Shown in pieces: positions 60,770 through 64,000 of a DNA stretch of 64,000 nucleotides (position 1 is its first letter; the number at the start of each line of letters is the position of its first letter). Under the pieces are notes generated by a model. That model was not told the DNA's origin. It saw only the letters and a program-made list of their open reading frames with translations, and ran no database searches. The DNA is from JARIHC01 sp035546975 (GTDB taxonomy: Bacteria; Patescibacteriota; Saccharimonadia; Saccharimonadales; UBA4665). Location of the stretch: the NCBI GenBank assembly GCA_035546975.1, contig DASZVS010000014.1:165720-229719 (forward strand). The letters run 5' to 3'. The position numbers were made by a program, and so were the translations under genes.

Positions 60770-61933
60770 TTATCGGTTTCCTTTAGCGCGATTATGGGTC
60801 TTGCATAGCATTTGGCAATTTTCTATAGAAGTTGCTCCACCCTTGCTCCATGCCGCAACGTGATCGGCATCCATATCATTAAATTGCCATATCTTAGATT
60901 TGTTAGCATCATGTCCTATGGCGCAAAGTGGACAGTTAGATTCACCTTTAGCTTCGGCGTTTTTTGTCTGCTGAGCGTAGACAGCCTTTTTAGTCGGCTC
61001 ATCAAATACGCGCACGTTCAACAGCTTCGTATCTACCGAGCCGCCGAGAATGTATTCGAATACACCTCGCCGGTCTTTAACTTCATAGTCACCAAGAAGT
61101 TTATGAACTTCTTCAGATACTTTTACAGGGTCATATGATTGATTATGATAAGTTTCGTACAACCTACCCCATTCAAGGCCTTTCATTTCACCCTCTACGT
61201 CAGTAAATACGCTCGAAATCCAGTCGATGACACCTGTAAAATAATTTTTCAACTCGGTAATGTCATGATCATGGCGGTGCTTGCTCATATAATTGTCGAC
61301 AGCACCATGGCTCACCCATTCAAGTGCACGTTCGAGGTATGCTTGACGCTTAACGTCTCCGGATATATACGCACCCCATTTCTGTATATTTGAATTTTGA
61401 CTATTACTAAACTCTTGCTTGGCGAGGGTGACAAACGGTCCCGAGTAAACCGCATTTAAAATCTCTTGCTTCGTTAGCTCTACGCCAGCAATATTAATGG
61501 TTCTGAACCAGTCCTTAATCTCTGGCTCTTCGCCTTCGCAAATATAAATTAGTAGAGGTGTGTTCATAATTTTTTCACGCTGAGTCTCAGCCATACCACT
61601 GTAATATTGCTCGTTACCGTTACTATCTTTTACGGCAAACTTACCGGTGACGAAGCGGCCTACACTGGTAATGCGCTGCTGTCCATCAAGCACTTCAAAT
61701 TTATCCTGACCAGTTTTATTGAAATACAGCACGCCAATCGGATAGCCTTTGAGAATAGAATCGACCACTGCGACGTCTTTTTTCCCGTCAGCGTAAATAT
61801 AGTTACGCTGGTATTCCGGCTGAATAGTTAGTTTGCCGGATAGTCCGAACAGACCTTTGCCCTCAAGTTCGTTATAGACAAATCCGTCGACAATATCGCG
61901 AATCGTAATGTCGGTTTTAAGTGACGTAATCAT
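60770..61933 (-). CDS. DUF262 (GmrS-like) plus HNH endonuclease
   Basis: 387 residues. The N-terminal DUF262 domain (about 1-220) has QPEYQRNYIY, GYPIGVLYF and EVLDGQQRITSVGRF near 84, the ParB/Srx-type nucleotide site seen in GmrSD and BrxU. The C-terminal HNH nuclease (about 335-387) shows CPLC, DADHVAAWSKGGATSIENCQ and CKTHNRAKG, with a Cys4 zinc site. Its ATG overlaps the methylase stop by 4 nt, so it is translated with the EcoRI-type methylase. It ends 7 nt from the convergent Dam-like gene. Confidence 0.93.
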   Translation of the reverse strand: MITSLKTDITIRDIVDGFVYNELEGKGLFGLSGKLTIQPEYQRNYIYADGKKDVAVVDSILKGYPIGVLYFNKTGQDKFEVLDGQQRITSVGRFVTGKFAVKDSNGNEQYYSGMAETQREKIMNTPLLIYICEGEEPEIKDWFRTINIAGVELTKQEILNAVYSGPFVTLAKQEFSNSQNSNIQKWGAYISGDVKRQAYLERALEWVSHGAVDNYMSKHRHDHDITELKNYFTGVIDWISSVFTDVEGEMKGLEWGRLYETYHNQSYDPVKVSEEVHKLLGDYEVKDRRGVFEYILGGSVDTKLLNVRVFDEPTKKAVYAQQTKNAEAKGESNCPLCAIGHDANKSKIWQFNDMDADHVAAWSKGGATSIENCQMLCKTHNRAKGNR

Positions 61934-63108
61934 GCCGCTGCCTTTCTATGCTTAATGAGCACTCTCTGGTAAACCTTCTCATACAGTCCATTTCGAACAA
62001 CAACTCCACTAGCATTTAAGTCATACGTACCTTTTTTGCCAAATTTATCTAGATACGCCTGCTTGCATTCTGCGCTAGTATACTTTCTTGTTTTCATATG
62101 ATACAAATCTTCATTTTCACACATTCCGAGAATTTCAAATTGCTCAGGTGAATACTTGTCAAGAAAACTGATAGGAACCCCCATTATGCCAGAGTAATCA
62201 TTCGGTATGCTGTCAGTAAAAGGCACTTCAATGGCGTCATAATTGTCATACCTATCATAGGCAGATTTCCCTTTAATTTCTTTGTGTCTAGAATACTTAA
62301 GATTGTCGCTCAGGCTCATCAACGAAATCTTTTCGTGACGCTTGCCATGATCGAGGTTGGTAAACCAGACCGATGACACATTTTTCATTTTTACACCATT
62401 TACAATCTTATCAACATCATCGTCATTCATGGTTTCAAACCATAAACCACCCGCCCATCCAGTACGCCCAGACCACATTTTATTGTCTCTAATTAGCGGG
62501 AATATTTCCTTGTATGTAACGCAGTTCTTATTGCCAATGATTACAAACTTTTTATCATAATCAAAAAGCTGCTTAACATATTCTCGAAACAGACTAAACG
62601 GTGGGTTAGTAACCACAACGTCAGACTGTTTCAAAAGCTCTATGCATTCTGGGCTGCGAAAATCTCCATCGCCTTTAAGCGGTGTCCACTCGTTGTTTTT
62701 ATTTGCTTTGAGCTGCTCGGCAATGTCAGTCAAGTTAAACGCGCCATCATCATTCATATCATGCACTTCATTAATGATGAACTTGTTTGCTGTAACTTTT
62801 GGTCTTCCTTTTGGTTCCTTAATAGTCTTGCCATCACCAAATAGCCCAAGCTGTGTATTAGCGATCGGCGATGGCTTGTAACTAGTAGTGATAAGTTGCT
62901 TGAGACCTAAACGATTAAAATTTAGCGCAAAATAACGAAAAAAATTACTCTCGAACGGATCATCGCAGTTGGAATATACGATTTTGTCGCGGAAAGTATC
63001 CGGGTCATATTCAAGGTATGCCTCAATCTCTTTTTGGATATCACTATACTGCGTATAGAATTCATCGTTTTTTGCTCTTTTAGCGCTGGTAAGGTGGATA
63101 TTCGCCAT
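61930..63108 (-). CDS. EcoRI-type adenine-specific DNA methyltransferase
   Basis: 392 residues. N-terminal MANIHLTSAKRAKNDEFYTQY with FYTQ is typical of this group; YSNCDDPFESNFFRYF binds SAM; catalytic VVTNPPFSLFREYV near 166 is the NPPF motif IV. Two further blocks WSGRTGWAGGLWFET and GVPISFLDKYSPEQFEILG are shared with EcoRI-family methylases. TATAAT (63121-63126, minus) lies 12 nt upstream of ATG. It heads the methylase-DUF262/HNH operon. Confidence 0.93.
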   Translation of the reverse strand: MANIHLTSAKRAKNDEFYTQYSDIQKEIEAYLEYDPDTFRDKIVYSNCDDPFESNFFRYFALNFNRLGLKQLITTSYKPSPIANTQLGLFGDGKTIKEPKGRPKVTANKFIINEVHDMNDDGAFNLTDIAEQLKANKNNEWTPLKGDGDFRSPECIELLKQSDVVVTNPPFSLFREYVKQLFDYDKKFVIIGNKNCVTYKEIFPLIRDNKMWSGRTGWAGGLWFETMNDDDVDKIVNGVKMKNVSSVWFTNLDHGKRHEKISLMSLSDNLKYSRHKEIKGKSAYDRYDNYDAIEVPFTDSIPNDYSGIMGVPISFLDKYSPEQFEILGMCENEDLYHMKTRKYTSAECKQAYLDKFGKKGTYDLNASGVVVRNGLYEKVYQRVLIKHRKAAA

Positions 63109-63281
63109 GTGTTGCAGTTAATTATACTACCTAGGACCTTTACCTGACAGAAGTTGTATAGTATTAGGTTTGAAACTTCTTACTCTATACCGCACGCTTT
63201 CTTTGGGGAAAACTGATTGACTAGGGCTATCTCTTGAGAATACACTAGGGGCACTAACCATAAGCAGGATTCTCGCACGCT

Positions 63282-64000
63282 ATGAGCCAGCCAAACCATT
63301 CCATCAGTAAAGATGAGCGCGGCTTCAGCCACCTGCTCCTCGGTATACTTATCATTGTCGTTATTGCGGCTGTTGCTTTCGCGGGGTGGCGCGTGGCGCA
63401 CAAAAACTCATCTAATTCCAACATGAGCAGCTCATCGTCTTCGCCGTGCATGGACTTTTATCACGACCAAACGCTCTGTAACTTTGCCGCCACCGGCTCC
63501 CAGCTGAACAAACTCAGCTACACGGCAATCGATACTAGCACCGATAATTCGGGCCAAACTACCAAACTTACCATCAAAAATGACGGCAAAGGCAATGTGA
63601 GTATCTTCAGCCAAAACGGCAACCAGCAGTACAACACTATAGCTATAGGCAGCACCTTGTATGTGCAGAATGGCAGCAGCTGGACAGAGTACACCTCAAA
63701 TGGGCCGAGCATATCCAATCCCACGGCCAACTTCGACTCAAAGTTCAGCACCAAGAGTACTCCGAAAAACCAGCAAGTTACCTACAAAAATCTCGGCAAA
63801 TCCGCCTGCGGCAATGACACCTGCATAAAATATGAAGCCAATGATCCGACGGCAGCCGGCGTAAATGACATTTGGATCAATACCAGCACGTATCAACTCG
63901 ATCGGTGGTATATAAAAAATAGCAACGGTGTGAGCGATCTGACGATTTCATACGGCCCGGTCACCATTACCGCCCCCTCGCCGGTAGTTCAGGCGCAGGC
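63282..64000 (+). CDS. Membrane-anchored secreted protein, partial (runs off the right edge)
   Basis: About 239 codons with no stop before the edge. Short basic-to-neutral N-terminus (MSQPNHSISKDERGF), one hydrophobic helix near 17-36 (HLLLGILIIVVIAAVAFAGW), a Ser/Asn-rich linker, then a beta-rich extracellular domain full of Thr, Ser and Asn (for example TTKLTIKNDGKGNVSIFSQ and WINTSTYQLDRWYI). Two Cys pairs (CMDFYHDQTLC; CGNDTC) suggest disulfides. The fold could be LolA/LppX-like, a weak suggestion only. Start ATG 63282; a TACACT box lies near 63241. Confidence 0.75.
   Translation, partial: MSQPNHSISKDERGFSHLLLGILIIVVIAAVAFAGWRVAHKNSSNSNMSSSSSSPCMDFYHDQTLCNFAATGSQLNKLSYTAIDTSTDNSGQTTKLTIKNDGKGNVSIFSQNGNQQYNTIAIGSTLYVQNGSSWTEYTSNGPSISNPTANFDSKFSTKSTPKNQQVTYKNLGKSACGNDTCIKYEANDPTAAGVNDIWINTSTYQLDRWYIKNSNGVSDLTISYGPVTITAPSPVVQAQ

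Noticed and set aside
58320..63180. Flanking direct repeats as attachment sites of the island
   Set aside because: AGGTAAA near 58352 and TACCTA/ACCTTTACC near 63127 are short and partly inverted; they are no better than chance in A+T-rich DNA.
63180..63401. 73-codon minus-strand frame between the methylase and the right-edge gene
   Set aside because: It is antisense to the N-terminus of the right-edge membrane protein, and has no promoter-like spacing or recognisable motif.
1..64000. Use of TGA as glycine (recoded Gracilibacteria/Absconditabacteria code)
   Set aside because: Several genes, such as gatA (overlap ATGA) and pheS, end precisely at TGA at the expected protein length, so TGA is a stop here.
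1..64000. tRNA, rRNA, CRISPR array or insertion sequence
   Set aside because: No cloverleaf with a TTCGAAT-like T-loop, no regularly spaced repeats and no transposase or terminal inverted repeats were seen in the intergenic regions.

Overview
The window looks like a chromosomal segment of a reduced-genome bacterium of the Candidate Phyla Radiation (Patescibacteria), most likely Saccharibacteria. This is inference from gene content and style, not from a marker-gene search. The pointers are tightly packed genes that often overlap by 4 nt, TGA used as a normal stop codon (which argues against Gracilibacteria and Absconditabacteria), transketolase split into two genes, type IV pilus parts, a malic enzyme, and scattered single enzymes of pathways that are otherwise absent here. 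No tRNA, rRNA, CRISPR array or insertion sequence was seen.

Layout. 0-10 kb: start of rplS (off the left edge), malic enzyme, a guanylate-kinase-like protein, PilB-type ATPase, SpoU methyltransferase, HTH protein, CAP-domain membrane protein, dnaE. 10-23 kb: small envelope proteins, galU, two hydrolase-type genes, gatC-gatA-orf-gatB for Gln-tRNA amidation, alpha/beta hydrolase, uvrB, a pilin and unknown genes. 24-33.5 kb: a carbon-metabolism block with a PfkB kinase, class II aldolase, split transketolase, ribulose-phosphate epimerase, RpiB, GAPDH and pyrophosphatase. Together these connect lower glycolysis with the non-oxidative pentose phosphate pathway. 33.4-42 kb: GDPD, a flavin reductase, trxB and a glutaredoxin-like gene, then the pheS-HIT-pheT-nudix-FKBP operon. 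42-50 kb: purF, yajQ, pyrC-pyrD, an (alpha/alpha)6 glycosidase, rmuC. 50-53.5 kb: L,D-transpeptidase and a probable metal-homeostasis regulon (ZIP transporter, His/Cys-rich protein, unknown protein, Fur-family regulator) with a shared 17-bp operator-like element. 53.5-58.3 kb: 3-methyladenine glycosylase, hydrolase, CNNM transporter-like protein, Hsp20, tgt. 58.4-63.1 kb: an A+T-richer accessory island with two convergent DNA-modification modules: a ParB-like protein with a D12 adenine methylase, and an EcoRI-type adenine methylase with a DUF262-HNH nuclease. The right edge holds the start of a membrane-anchored secreted protein.

The clearest window-wide signal is transcriptional. At more than 20 genes a good -10 hexamer (TATAAT, TACAAT, TATACT and relatives) ends only 6-9 nt before the start codon, so these mRNAs should be leaderless or nearly so. 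Shine-Dalgarno sequences appear mainly at genes with longer leaders or internal operon positions. I used this rule to choose many start codons.
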